Assembly (NCBI GenBank): GCA_965240325.2
Contig: OZ251227.1
Location: 1,798,001-1,862,000 of the forward strand
Direction of reading: 5' to 3'
DNA from: Rebecca billardiae RCC1528
Lineage: Eukaryota > Haptophyta
Length of the DNA stretch: 64,000 nucleotides
Positions 52,983 through 64,000 of this stretch are shown here, in pieces. The notes under the pieces are model-generated. The model ran no database searches and was not told the origin of the DNA. It worked only from the letters and a program-made list of their open reading frames with translations. Numbering within the stretch: the stretch's first letter is position 1; every line of letters begins with the position of its first letter. The translations under genes and the position numbers were made by a program.

Positions 52983-55139
52983 ATGGGCCTCGACGAGCCG
53001 GGCAGGTACATGCAGGTCATGGATGACGCGCCCGCGGAGGAGCATCCGCGCGTGCAGGCGAGCAAGGTGGCCGATACTGGCCGCTCAGGTAGCTCGGCGG
53101 GCATGAGGGCCCGTCCCAGCGCCATCGGGCGCGGCGGCACGCTCATGCAGTCGCGCGGCGCCACGTTTGAGCTGCGCGGAGAGGGCGACGACAAGGACAT
53201 CGACGTCGATCTCGAGAGCGCGGGCGACCTGAGCGTGCACGCGGGAGTCTTCCTCGAGTTCTTCCTGCTGCACCTGCTCGAGCCCGTCTCCATCCCGTAC
53301 GTGTACCTGCGGTACGGCTGGTCGGGCGTCCGCAACTTGCGGCTTCTATGGAACCCGCCGCGCCTCGAGCGCCCGCTGTGCACGTGGGACAACGTGAGCT
53401 GGGGGCTGGTCAAGGTGATGTACGACCTGTCGTGGCTCATGCTCGCCATCGCCATCGCGATCTACGCCGCGCGCGGCGCGCAGCTCGAGGACGCGGGCGT
53501 GACGTTCGCAGAGCTCGCGCATGCGATCCTGATTTTCGCGGTGCACCGCGCGATGGTGGGGGTGAAGTACGCGACGATGACGAGGGGAGAACTGCGGCTC
53601 TTCCTCGCGGTGCCCTTCGAGCGTGCGATGCGGTACAGCGAGCGCATCCAGCTGCTCACCGGCGTGTGGGACCCGAAGCGTGACATGGTGTACGGCGAGA
53701 TTGCGCGCGCGTGGCGGCACGTGCTCTGCACCGGCACGCTGCCGTCCACGGGCAGCTGCGCGCACACGCACGTGCACTCGTTCGCGGTGGCGAAGGGCGA
53801 GGAGGCGCGGTGGCGCGCGTTCCTCGCCGTCCTCGAGGACACCTCGCCCTTCGCGCGCCCCGGCGCCGAGCCGCCGACGCTCGTCCGGCTGGACGACGTG
53901 CTGTGCGCGCTCACGCTGCGCGCCACCGCGCGCGCCGTCACGCGCCGCTTCCGCGCCAAGGCGATGTGGATCGCGCGGCTGATCGGCGTGCTGTTCGGCC
54001 TGCTGCCGTCGTGCGTGCGCGCGTGGGCGGGGGTGCCCCCGCTCGGCCCCGACCCGCTCGCCACCGCCGCCGTCCTCTGCCTCGGCCTCGTCACGATGGC
54101 GTGGTGGCGGACGAACGTCCTCTTCCTGCTCTGCTCCGAGTCGTGGTACCGGCGCACGGCGGTGCAACGTGAGATGCTCTCGGCGCTGATCACGGAGCAC
54201 GACGGGTTCGTGAGCGGCGACGCGGGCGAGCGCGCGAGCGACTGGCCCACGCTCAGGCTCTCGGATCCGTCCACCGTCCGCGTGTACGCCATGCTGTGGA
54301 AGCTGCAGGTGTGCGCGCGGCGCGCGGCGCGCGCGGGCGCGCGGGCGCAGGCGCGTCCCGGCCTCCGCCGCCGCGGGCTCAGCCGTGGCCTCAGCCGTGG
54401 CCTCCCCCACCCCCCGCGCGGCGCAGATGGCGTACGGCAGGGCGTACTCGCTGCGCATGCACGTGTATAACGGCTTCACCTGCCTCGTCGCGGGCGTCTT
54501 CTGCGCGTACCTCTTCTACATCCTCTACGTGCGTTGCGCGCCGCGCTTGGACGCGCTGGCGGCACAGCAGCGGCCGCGTGCGCGCGCGGCGCGGCGCGCG
54601 CCGTGCGCTCGCGTGCGCAGCGCTCACGCGGCGCGCACGCGCGCACGCCGCCCCGCCCCGCGGCGCAGGTGCACGAGGGCATGGGCGACGAGGTGGTCCT
54701 GCGCCACTCGCTCCCGGTCAACCTGATGATCCTGCTCACCTTTGTGCTCGCCACCATCTTCTACATGCAGCTCCGGGCGGGCTCGCGCGCCAACGACCAG
54801 CCGCAGACGCTGCAGGTGCACCTCTCGTCCGCGCTGACGACGGCGCACGTGGAGCTCGAGGTGCTCACGCACGCGCGGCTGCGCGCGGTGGACGACGCCG
54901 CGGCGTACCGCCGCCTCGACGTGCGCTGCGACCTCGTGCGCCAGGCGATCAGCGAGCTGCTGCAGGAGAAGACAGCCCTCACCCAGCTGCACGAGCTCAA
55001 CCCGATCCTGCTGCTCGGCCTGCGCGCGTCCATGAGCCTCGCGCTCACGGTCGGCTGGACCATCGTGATGGCGGGCATCTTCCTCGTGGACCGCATGTAC
55101 GGCATCAGGCTGCACCCGTACGTGACGTCGCTGCTGTAG
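52983..55139 (+). CDS. Multipass membrane protein of unknown family (7-8 helices)
   Basis: Exons 52983-54308, 54427-54528 and 54669-55139; 632 residues; all junctions phase 0. A hydrophilic N-terminus of about 90 residues leads into hydrophobic segments. These are: FLEFFLLHLLEPVSIPYVYL, VMYDLSWLMLAIAIAIYAA, LAHAILIFAVHRAMVGV, IARLIGVLFGLLPSCVRAW, TAAVLCLGLVTMAWWR, FTCLVAGVFCAYLFYILY (exon 2), VNLMILLTFVLATIFYMQL and LALTVGWTIVMAGIFLV. The last two helices flank a soluble helical region of about 90 residues. The length, the even spread of helices and a long loop before the last helix recall insect-chemoreceptor-like (GRL/DUF3537) channels, but I see no diagnostic motif and do not assign it. 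Function unknown. Confidence 0.7.
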
Positions 55140-56412
55140 GCTGCTGCCCCGGAGATGCCCCATCACTCGCAGCACGAGCTATGTGATCAGACTGGCGGGC
55201 AGCTTGAGCTGCATGCCTGTGTTGAGTGTACATGTTCATGCTGAGCATCAGACGAGATCTAGCAGATCTATCCCCTTACCGCAGTCTGCTTCTAGTTCTA
55301 TAGTGAGACTATACGAAGCAGATTTGGGTGGGCGGCGGCGTGGGAGCGCTGGGCGCGCAGGTAGACGGCGCGAGCGGGCGCGCGCACGCTTGGGGGCATC
55401 TTTGGGACCATACCCATCGATGACCCGAGCCTCGCCGCCACCGCCCTTCCCCTTCTCCCGTGCCACGGCGTCCAGACGGAGTGCCAAACGAGTCGCGTTT
55501 GAACATGCCACAAAGCAGATTTGGAATGGTGCTCAAACCGCTGCGGAGGTGATCGTCAGGCTGCGGCGTGAGGCTGGGAGGGGTATCATAACGTAATGGA
55601 TGACGGTCGTCACCCGTGCGCCGGTCGGTAGGCTGCTACTCAGCGCCCGTAGGCTCGTACGCTGCACCTCGAGCTCAAGATCCCTCACCGTGGGCTCCGC
55701 GCGAGTGACACTGAGCACGAGGAGGGTGTACTTGCGAGGGGTACGCGCGTCGCGCCTGCGATCGACGCCAGGACAAGCGAAGAAGCGATACCACCACTCC
55801 CGCGAAGCGCCTGCCTGACTTGCACTCGGTGTACACACCGCGTGCGGCGTGCCGCAAGGAAGGAGCCCGACCCGTGCCTCAGCGTGTCCCGCGCGGCTGG
55901 CTGGTGGGCACTTTCAACGTGATCGGTCATGCGAACGCGCGCAGAGTAACGCGCGCAGTATGTACACTGTCTACAATCATCTTTGTCGGTCGCCCACGTG
56001 CTTGAAGCGGCTGCAAGGAGTGCAGCCGGGTGTCGCGGGCCAGTCGAGCGCCCAGCCAGCACGACGGCAGCTCGGCGCCGCCGCGCGTTGCCATCGTGGA
56101 GGCGGTGAAGCTGGAGGTACTAGGCTGGCGGCTGTCTGAGGGTAGCTAGACCATGCCTGGGCACTCTCAAGCCGTGTTCAACGCCCAGGCGCGCGTGGGT
56201 GGGCCGCAAAGCGCGCGCAGCGGCCGCCGTCAAATCTGCTTCCATACGAAGCAGATTGAACTGCGGTAAGGGGATGAATAATCTATGATGAGACACGTGC
56301 GAGCAACAAATTGAAAATAAAACCGGTGATGAGCAAACCCGCCCCGGCCGTCCGCTGCGAAAAGAAGGCCGCGCCGGGCTGGCCCGGCCGCCCGCCGCTC
56401 GAAATTCGAGCG
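55140..56412. mobile_element. TIR-flanked 1.0-kb element within intergenic DNA
   Basis: ATCCCCTTACCGCAGT at 55270-55285 has its perfect reverse complement at 56260-56275. Just inside each end there is a hairpin built from TGCTTC...GAAGCAGATT (left about 55286-55325, right about 56230-56259). The enclosed sequence is about 1.0 kb and shows no convincing gene. A lone GCAGATTTGG-like motif also occurs near 55518. The structure suggests a non-autonomous foldback-type or MITE-like element. No target duplication was found. Confidence 0.55.
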
Positions 56413-58278
56413 ATGGGCTCCTGTGCCAGCGCCCCCGCCTCACCTGACACGCCTCGCAGCTACATCCTGCCGCGGGGTGCCTCGAGGAGCGATGGTGCCT
56501 CCCAGTCTGCTCCGGTGATGCTCACGATGACGGTCCAGATCCCGCCGAACGCCGTCCCCGGCCAAGTCCTCGACGTGGTCGCGCCGGACGAGCGCGTGTT
56601 CCGCGTGCCCGTCCCACCCGGCCTCGCGCCGGGGAGCACGTTCCAGTACCAGTACCCGCCGATCGACGCTCCCGATCCGCGTATCGTGCAGACGGACATG
56701 GGCCCGGCCTGGTACGTCTCGCCGACAGAGCGCCAGGTGGTCAAGCTCATGGCTGTCGAGACTGGGAGCGCGGCGGAGACCGTCGTTTCGGACGAGCTGG
56801 CGCAGCCCACACGGCCGCCATTCGGCCGTGCGCCCGACGATCGAATCACCTACTTCGTGGTGCGCGCGCCGCAGAGCACGACTACGGGCTCCATCGTCGA
56901 GTTCCGACACTCCACGCAGTCGCAAGCCGCAGAGGCTGGAGGTGCGCGCGCCAGGCCCCCGCGTGCGCAGCCTGCAAATACGCGTGCGCGTGCGCGTTTC
57001 GCGCTCCTCGTGCGCTGCGCGGGCGGGCGGGTCCCACGGGCGTGCGCTCGCGATAGCAGCCGATGCACGTCGCACGCGCTGGATGGAGCGGCGCCACCAC
57101 CTCGCGAGGGTGCGCCTCGCCGCCAACCTTGCGCGCGTGCGCTCGGCGCCCCGTCCGCGCTCGCCGCGCCTATCGCGCCCATCCCGCGTGGTTGCGTGGC
57201 TGCAGCGTCGCCAGCGGCCGCCGGCAGCGTGGCCGCCGGCAGCGTGGTCTCCAGCTCCACCCTCGTCGTGCCCGAGGGCGTGCCGACCGCGCCGGGCACG
57301 CTCTACGTCACGCCGGTGCTGACGTCGGCCAGGGCCAGAGCCCGGCCCGCGGGCGCTGCGCAGGCCGCCACGGCACCGGCGGCGGCGGCCGCCGCCGACC
57401 AGTCTTTGAGAAGGTTCTACGCGTTTGTGCTGCTCGCGCCCGCCGTCGGCTGTGCGGTCGGGGCGGCGGCGCTGCCTGCGCACAGTGCGGGCTCGGGCTT
57501 CTCGTCCGGCTCCCTGAAGGTGGTGCTCTTCGCAGTGGCCGTCAGCTGCGCTCTCATCTCCCTCCATCTGGGCCTGCTCAACTCGTCGGTCCCCCTCGCG
57601 CTCCCGCCGCGCGGCGGCGCGCTGCGCGGCCGGATCCGCGCGGTCGGCGTGGCGACGGGCTGGGGGCGAGGCCTCGCGCGCGTGCTGAGCGGCGGCAACT
57701 GGGGGGCGCTGCGGCGCGAGCATGCCCGCGCGCCCCCCCACATCCGCACGGGCGTCATGCGCGTCACAGGGACCGCCCTCGACGGCATCGGCTCGGCGGG
57801 TGGGACCACCGCCTGGTCTCGGCGACGCGGCGGGGCCACGGCCGCCGTGGCCGCCGTTGGCATGGCAGGGGCAGGCGTCGTGGTGCTGCGCTACGGCGGA
57901 GCGTGCGCCGGAATGCGCGGCGAGACGTACGACCACTTCGACCTCGGTGACCTGGACGACGCCGGCGACGGCGAGGATGGCGGCGGTGGCCTGGATGCTG
58001 ATGGTGGCGGCTTCGCAGCCGATGGCGGCGACGCAGGCGACGGCGGCTTCGGCGGAGGCGATGGAGGCGGCGCCGGCGGTTTCGGGGGGTGGGGTGGCGG
58101 AGCAGCCGATGGCGGCGACGCAGGCCACGGCGGTTTCGGCGGAGGTGATGGAGGCAGCGCCGGCGGTTTCGGGGGGTTGGGGGGCGGAGCAGGCGGCGAC
58201 GGCGGTTTCGGGGGGTTGGGTGGCGGAGATGGCGGAGGAGGTGATGGTGGCGGAGATGGTGGTGGCGATGGTGACTGA
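56413..58278 (+). CDS. N-terminally acylated (MGSC) membrane protein with Gly/Asp-rich tail
   Basis: Exons 56413-56941 and 57206-58278; 533 residues; phase 1 agrees. The start MGSCASAP fits N-myristoylation at Gly2 with a palmitoylatable Cys4. Residues about 35-80 carry a PGQ-type repeat (VQIPPNAVPGQVLDVVAPDE, then FRVPVPPGLAPGSTFQYQYP), a motif seen in many algal proteins of unknown function. Two hydrophobic helices follow in the middle of the protein (FYAFVLLAPAVGCAVGAAAL and LKVVLFAVAVSCALISLHL). The C-terminal 120 residues are an imperfect Gly/Asp repeat (DGGDAGxGGFGGGDGG). The 264-bp intron has no stop and is a multiple of three, so its retention would add 88 residues. Function unknown. 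Confidence 0.7.
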   Translation: MGSCASAPASPDTPRSYILPRGASRSDGASQSAPVMLTMTVQIPPNAVPGQVLDVVAPDERVFRVPVPPGLAPGSTFQYQYPPIDAPDPRIVQTDMGPAWYVSPTERQVVKLMAVETGSAAETVVSDELAQPTRPPFGRAPDDRITYFVVRAPQSTTTGSIVEFRHSTQSQAAEAGGARARPPRAQPANTRARARFALLVRCAGGRVPRACARDSSRCTSHALDGAAPPPREGAPRRQPCARALGAPSALAAPIAPIPRGCVAAASPAAAGSVAAGSVVSSSTLVVPEGVPTAPGTLYVTPVLTSARARARPAGAAQAATAPAAAAAADQSLRRFYAFVLLAPAVGCAVGAAALPAHSAGSGFSSGSLKVVLFAVAVSCALISLHLGLLNSSVPLALPPRGGALRGRIRAVGVATGWGRGLARVLSGGNWGALRREHARAPPHIRTGVMRVTGTALDGIGSAGGTTAWSRRRGGATAAVAAVGMAGAGVVVLRYGGACAGMRGETYDHFDLGDLDDAGDGEDGGGGLDADGGGFAADGGDAGDGGFGGGDGGGAGGFGGWGGGAADGGDAGHGGFGGGDGGSAGGFGGLGGGAGGDGGFGGLGGGDGGGGDGGGDGGGDGD

Positions 58279-58502
58279 GCAGCAGGCTCGTCGAGCATCA
58301 ACGCAGTATGCATGCGATACTCTAGCGCTGACTCTCCGCGCAGGAAGTCGCCGGCGACTGCGCCAGTCGGCAGGATATATATATAGAGAATATAGAATAT
58401 GCCTAATAACCGTACATGATTGATGGGCGGGGTATTCTTTGTCGTAACTTTGCTATATATATATACATACATATATATATATATATATATATGTATAGCA
58501 GA

Positions 58503-58537
<35 letters not shown>

Positions 58538-58604
58538 ACTACGACATAGTAGCCGCGCGTCGTATAGTCGTCATACTCATATCGATCGGATCGTCGACTC
58601 GTCA
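58279..58604. repeat. Microsatellite-rich gap between convergent genes
   Basis: (TA)n tracts at about 58374-58384 and 58453-58492 and a (GA)n tract at about 58505-58535. No gene. Confidence 0.85.
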
Positions 58605-60007
58605 TCAGCCCTGTCGCCTGTCGCCGACAATCTGCGCCCACTGCCGCTGCCGCTCGACCACGGACGCCACGCGCGCGCGGTGCTCGTCTCCCACCGTCGA
58701 GCGGTCCGCCGGCGATGCCGTTTGCGCGGCGCGCCCATCGAAGTAGGGCGAGCTCGAGGCGTGAGCACCGTCGCGCGGTCCACCCCACGCCGGCGCGAGC
58801 GCACCGCCGCCGTGCGCGCCGGCTGCCTTGGCGGCGGCCGCGAGCTGAGCGGCCTGTGGGACGTTGGGCGTGCGCGCTGGGCTCAGGGGCGAGACCGCGC
58901 GCACGTGCTGCGCGCCGCCGTGCGTTGCGCTGCTCGTATTCAGCGCGCTCGGCGCCGCAGGGGCGAGCGCACGCCGCCGCGGCGAGCGCGCGCCCGCGCC
59001 CGGCTGCGCCGCGGCGCGCAGAGGTGAGGCGGCGCGCTCGGCTGGCGCGGGCGAGCGGCTGCGGTGGCCACCGGCCGGAGCGGCGTGTTGGTGCGCGGCG
59101 AGCTCGCGCTCCTTCGCCTCGAGGGCTGCGGCGTGCTGCGCCGCCTCGCGCGCGAGGTGCTCCCGGATCGCCGCCACGTGGCCGCTGTATTCATCGATGG
59201 TGGCTTGCAGCATGGCTGCCGCCGGCGTGGCGGGGCGCGCACGCACAAGCACCCGAGCGCGCGGCGCGGGCGCGCGGCACGCGCTCAGCCGAGGGCACGC
59301 GCGCGCCGGCGTGGCACGCTCGCGCCGCGACGCGCGCGGCCGCGCGCGGAGCCGGGCGCGTGTGCCTCGGCGCTCGCGCACTCGCGTCGCGCGCGCGCGC
59401 GCGCGCGCGCGCACCCGCGCTCTCGGCTTGGTGCGCCGCCACGGCCTCCGCCACCGCCCGGTCTGCGCGCACGCGCACCGCGCGGCCGAGAGCGCGCGCG
59501 ACCTCGGACGCGTCGGGCTCGGCGGCGGAGACGGAGGCGAGCACCGCGGCGCGCGCCGCCGCCGCGCCGGCCGGGTCGACGAGCGCGCCGCCGCCGTCGC
59601 CGCCCGGCGCGCCGCTCGGCGGCGGCGCGAGCGCATCCTCCGCCGCGCGCCGCACGCCGGCCGCGAGAGACTCACACGCGGCGCGCGCGGCGCTCAGCTC
59701 GGCGGCGCGCTTGCTGCGCGCGGCGGAGCGGCGCAGCGCGGCGCGGCGGCGGGGGCGGCGCGGGGACTCAGCGCGGGCGCGCAGCCGAGGGCGGACGCAG
59801 CGCGCGCACGGAGCCCGCGGCTGTCTCGCGGCGCGCGAGCGCTTCGGCGGCGCGGGCGAGTGCTTCCGCGCTCCCGCGCGGTCGCGCCGCGCGCGCGCAC
59901 CGCACGCGCGCCTGAACTCGCCTCGCCGCGGCCGCGCTTGCGCCGTTCGCGTCGTTGCCGCCTGCCGCGCCGGGCGGCGGCGCGCGCGGCAGCGCCGCCG
60001 AGCCGCC

Positions 60008-60049
<42 letters not shown>

Positions 60050-62988
60050 CCGCTGCTGCGCCTCCTGCTGCAGCGCCTCCGCGCGCGCGGCCGCGGCGCG
60101 CGCGGCCTCGGCGCTGCGCGCGGCGTCGGCGCGCGCCGAGCGCACGGCCGCGGCCGCGTCGGCGCGCGCGCGCTCCTCTGCGGCGCGCACGGCGGCGGCC
60201 TGCTCCGCCGCGGCGCCGTCGAGCTTGGCGCGCGCGTCGGCGAGCGCGCGCGCCTTGCGCGCCAGCTCCGCCGCGGCCGCCTTCGCGCGCTCCTCCGCCG
60301 CGGCCGCGGCCGCCGCGGCCGCGCGCTCGGCAGCGGTGGCCCTCTCATAGCCCTCGCGCGCGGCGCGCGCGCCGTGCTCTCGCGCGCGCGCCTCGCGCGT
60401 CGCGCGCGCCGCCTTGGCCTCCGCGTCGGCGGCGGCGGCCTCCGCCTTCTCCGCGCGCGCGCGCGCCTCGCCCAGCGCGCGCGCGCCGCCCTCCGCCTCG
60501 GCGCGCGCCGCCGCCGCGGCCGCGTCGGCGGCGCGCGCGCGCTTGCGCGTCGACGCCAGCTGCGCAGCCGTGTGCGTTGCCGCCTCCGCCACCTCCGCCG
60601 CGCGCGCGGACGCGGCGTCGCGCTCGGCCTCGGCGGCGCTCGCGGCGGCCTCGGCGGCGCGCACGCGCGCGGACGCCGCCGCCTCCGCCTCCGCGCGCGC
60701 GCGCTCCGCCGCGTCCGCGGCCGCCGCCTCCGCGCCGCCCGCGGCGGCCGCGGCGGCCGCGTCCGCGTCCGCGCGCGCGGCCGCGAGCGCGTCCGCCGCG
60801 CGCACACCCTCGGCCTCAAGCGCGCGCGCTTTGGTGCGCAGCGCGTGCGCCTCGGCCATCGCGCGCGCGCCCTCCGCCTGCGCCTCCGACAGCCTCGCCG
60901 CCAGCGCCTTCAGCTCCTCGTCCGAGGCGGCGAGCTCGGCGCCGAGCGCGGCCGCGCGCTCGTCGGCAAGCGAGGCCGCACGCTGCGCGGCGCGCGCGCA
61001 CTCCGTCTGCTGCTCTGCGCGCGCCAGCGCGGCCGCCAGCGCCTCTGCGGCGGCGTGCACGCCGCTCGCGTCGTGCGACGCCGCCGGCGCGGCGTCCGCC
61101 GCGCTGCCCGTCGCCGGCTCGCCGGCCGTGCCCACGCACGCGTCACGCGTGGGCGCGCGGCGCGGCGCGGCGGCGCGCGTCGCGCGTCGCGCGGCCGAGG
61201 CGGCGCGGCGCGCGCGCGCGGTGCGGCGCGCGGCGGCACGCGGCGTGGCGGCGTGCGCGCCGCCCTCGGCCCCGGCCTCCTCCGCGTCCGCGTCCGCGCG
61301 GGCCTCGTCGTCGGTGGGCGCCTCGCTCTCCGACTCGGCGGCCGAGCGCTCGCCCGGCTCCGTCGGCTCCGCCTCGGCGCGCGCGTACGCGCGCGCGGCG
61401 TCGGCGACGGCGGTGGCGCCGTGCGCGCGCGCGGCTGCGTGCATGCTCGCAAGCGCGCGCTGCGCACGCTGCAGCTCGCGCTGCACGGCGCGCGCGCCCT
61501 CGTCGCGCGCCTCCGCGTCGCGCGCGCCGCGCCGCGCCTCCACCTGCGCCACCGCCGCCTCGGCGCGCGCCTCCGCCACCGCCGCGCCCAGCGCCTCCAC
61601 GCGCAGGGCGTGCGCGGCGGCGCGCGCCTCGGCCTCGCGAAGTCGCGCGCGCAAAGCCGTCGCCTCCGCCGCCTCGCCCTCCGCCGCCGCGCCGCCTGCC
61701 CCGGCGTGCGCGCCGCCGGCGTGCCGAAGCGCGCGCAGCTCGCGCGCCAGCGCCGCCGCGTTCTCGCGCGCGGCCGCGGCGCCCGCGCGCGCGTGCGCCA
61801 CCTCCGCCTCCAGCGCGGCGGTGGCGTTGGCGGCGGCGGCCGCGACCATTCCGCCCGCGCCGTGCGCGCGCCGCGCGGGCGAGGGCGGCGCCGCGCGCGC
61901 CTCGGCCGCGCCGCGCTCGGCGCCGAGCACACCGAAGAGCGACCCGACGCGCTCGAGCTGCGCCTGGCACGCGGCGAGCTCAGCCTCGGCCGCGTCCGCG
62001 CGCGCGCTTGCGGACGCCGCGTCGCGCCGCGCCGCCGCCGCGGCCTCGGCCGCGTCCGCGCGCGCGGCGCGCTCGGCGCGCAGCGCGCCCGCGCCCGCGC
62101 CCGCCGCGCTTGCAATCTCGCGCTCGAGATCGCGCGCGCGCGACGCGGCGGCGGCGCCGTCCGCGCGCGCGGCGGCGGCCGCGCGCTCCGCCTCCGCCGC
62201 GCGCCGCTCGGTGGCCTCGAGCGCCGCGCCAAGGGCGGCGAGCCGCTGCGCGCCGGCCTCGGCGCTGGCCTCGGCGGCAGCGACGGCGGCCGGCTCGGCG
62301 GCGGCGCCCGCGAGCGCGCCGCTGTGCGCGGCGCGGGGCGTCCGCGGCAGCAGCGCCGCCGCCGCGTGCGCGCGCGCCGCCTCGGCGTCCGCGCGCGCGC
62401 CGGCGAGCGCGCCGCGCGCCGCCTCCGCCTCCGCCTCCGCCTCCGCCAGCGCCTCTCGCAGCGAGCAGTTCTCCGTGGCCAGCGCCGAGGCGGCGGCGCC
62501 CTCGCCGAGCGCGCCGCCGCGCGCGCCCTCCGCCGTCGCCTCCGCCTCTGGCGCTGCCTCTGCACGCGCCCGCTCCGCGCGCGCGTCCGCCTGCAGCCGC
62601 GCGTGCCGCTCGGCCAGTGCCCCATGCGCCGCCTTCACCAGCGAGTGCCGCTCGTGCGCGGCCGACAGCTCGATGGCCGCCACCTGCCGCGCGGACGCGA
62701 GCTCCGCCGCGCCCATCTCGCGCGCGCTGCGCAGCTCACGACTCAGTCGCTCCGCCTCCGCCCGCGCCGCGCGCAGCTCGGCGCCGCCCGCGCCCGCGTC
62801 CGCGCCGCCCGCGTCGGCGGCGGCGGCGGCGTCCGCGGCGGCGCTCGCGTCCGCGCGCCCGCGCGCCGCGCGCCGCGCCTCGGCCAGCGCGCGCTGGCAG
62901 TGCCTCAGCGCGCTGAGCAGGGCGAGCACGTTGGCGCGCGCGTCGGCGCCGAGCGCGCCGCTCGCGCGCAATGCGGCCTCGGCGCGCG

Positions 62989-63029
<41 letters not shown>

Positions 63030-64000
63030 CCCGCGCCGGCTGCCGCCTCGTCGGCGCGCTCGTCGTCGGCAGCGGCGCGCGCGGCGCGCGGCCGCGACGC
63101 CGGCGCCGCCGCGTGCCGCGCCGCGCGCTCGACGGCGCGCCGCAGCCGCTCGAGCTCCGCAGCCGCCGTCGTCGCGGCGGCGGCCGGGCTGCGAGCCGTG
63201 CCGCGCGCGCGCCGCGCGCCGCCCGGCGTGCGAGTGCGCGCCGCCGCGCCACCGCCGCCGCCGCCGCCGCCCGCGCGGCGCGGCTGCGCCCACCGACCCG
63301 ACGGCGGCGCGTCGGCGTCGGCGTCCGCGTCGGCGTCGTCGGCGTCGTGCTCGGTGTGCGCCTCGTCGGAGTCGGAGTGTGCGCGGACGCGCGCGCCGGC
63401 AGCGCCGCCGTCGCGCAGCTCGGCGGCGGCACCGTCGTCCGCGCCGGCGCGCCGCGCTCGCTCGCGCGAGAGCGCCGCGCGCGCCTCGTCCAGCGCGATG
63501 CGCAGCGCGTCGGCCGCGCGCTCGGCGAGCGCGGCGCGCGCGAGCGGCGGCAGCGCGGCGCGGTCGACGCTGCCGCCGTCCTCGTCCGCAGCGGCGCTCA
63601 GAGCGGTCGGGTCCGAGCTCGCCACAGCGTCAGCCGCCGCGAGGAGACGGCGGCGCAGCGCGGCCGAGTCGGCGTGCGCCGCCGCCGCGCGCGCCTCCGC
63701 CTCCGCCGCCGCGACGCGCGCGCGCACGAGCGCGCGCGCGAGCCGCTCGGCCGCCGCCGCGGCCGGCGGCGCGGCGTGCGCCCCCGCCCGCCCCTGCTGC
63801 TGCGCGCCCGCGCCGCCCGCGCGCATTGCTCCGGCGAGCTCGGCGCGCAGCAGGGCGAGTGCGTGCGCCCTCGCGTCCGCCGCCGTGCGCGCCTCGGCTA
63901 GCTGCGAGCGCGCGGCGCCGAGCTCGGCGTGCAGCGTGGCGAACTCTGCAGCGAGCCAGCCCTCGCGCGCCGCACAGCCCGCGGCCGCCGCCGAGCCCGC
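58605..64000 (-). CDS. Very long Ala/Arg/Glu-rich coiled-coil protein (N-terminus beyond window)
   Basis: Exons from beyond 64000 to 59901, then 59713-59415 and 59215-58605; phases 2 and 1 agree. At least 1668 residues are visible. Most of the protein is a heptad-rich coiled coil of Ala, Glu, Arg and some Gln (for example LREALAEAEAEAEAARGALA and LARKARALADARAKLDGAAA). It is broken by acidic and Asp-Ala repeats, a poly-Gly run of about 17, and Gly/Pro linkers. The C-terminal exon has a distinct helical segment (MLQATIDEYSGHVAAIREHL) and a Ser-Pro/Arg-rich tail (SPLRAAAQPGAGARSPRRR, SPLSPARTP) that could be phosphorylated or bind microtubules. No named domain. A structural or scaffolding role (centrosome, flagellar root or nuclear) is possible. 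Coding continues in frame to the right edge. Confidence 0.8.

Noticed and set aside
58715-63901. 1728-codon plus-strand open frame (and an overlapping 1350-codon one)
   Set aside because: Compositional shadow (Arg/Ala/Pro) of the Ala-rich coiled-coil gene on the minus strand. It has no domain pattern or plausible start context.

Overview
This is nuclear DNA from a GC-rich unicellular eukaryote, most likely a haptophyte or similar alga. The evidence is: 11 of 20 protein genes carry spliceosomal introns; there are mitochondrial-type presequences; one product has a signal-plus-transit leader of the kind used for complex plastids; and the genes are eukaryote-specific (TRAP1, VPS41, ALG11, POP5, sulfide:quinone reductase-like). 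Coding DNA is so GC-rich that long ORFs run through introns and on the opposite strand. The lineage is inferred, not proven. I inferred 24 introns from protein continuity and phase. Twenty begin GTGCG and nearly all end GCAG.

Layout. 1-6.5 kb: 5'-truncated view of a TRAP1 gene (its C-terminus runs off the left edge), a divergent SP-RING/G-patch gene, a microsatellite block, a putative plastid membrane protein, a 308-bp inverted repeat, and POP5. 6.8-15.6 kb: a 2106-residue Patched/NPC1-like transporter with kringle and ShK-like modules, then a leucine-rich-repeat protein ending in a CaaX box. 15.8-27 kb: a membrane-anchored papain-like protease with an SRCR-like domain, VPS41, a fused RraA-like/KDPG-type aldolase, and a quinone oxidoreductase. 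27-39.5 kb is a repeat-rich island with minisatellites, terminal-inverted-repeat (TIR) elements and a 418-bp palindrome. It holds four intronless genes: a gamma-butyrobetaine/trimethyllysine dioxygenase-like enzyme, a membrane acyltransferase, a DUF218 protein and a sarcosine/dimethylglycine-type N-methyltransferase.

39.5-64 kb: a tandem two-domain phosphoglycerate mutase, an SQR-like flavoprotein, a 531-bp TIR element, an ARM-BTB gene needing two tiny introns, ALG11, a PAN/cyclophilin-like membrane protein, a multipass membrane protein, an acylated Gly-rich protein, and a long coiled-coil protein whose N-terminus lies beyond the right edge.

There is no operon logic. The genes are mostly unrelated housekeeping or membrane functions, often in close divergent pairs (about 100-570 bp apart). 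The most unusual content is in domain fusions (kringle-RND-ShK, SP-RING-G-patch, RraA-KDPG aldolase, papain-SRCR-TM, PGM-PGM) and in the inverted-repeat elements.
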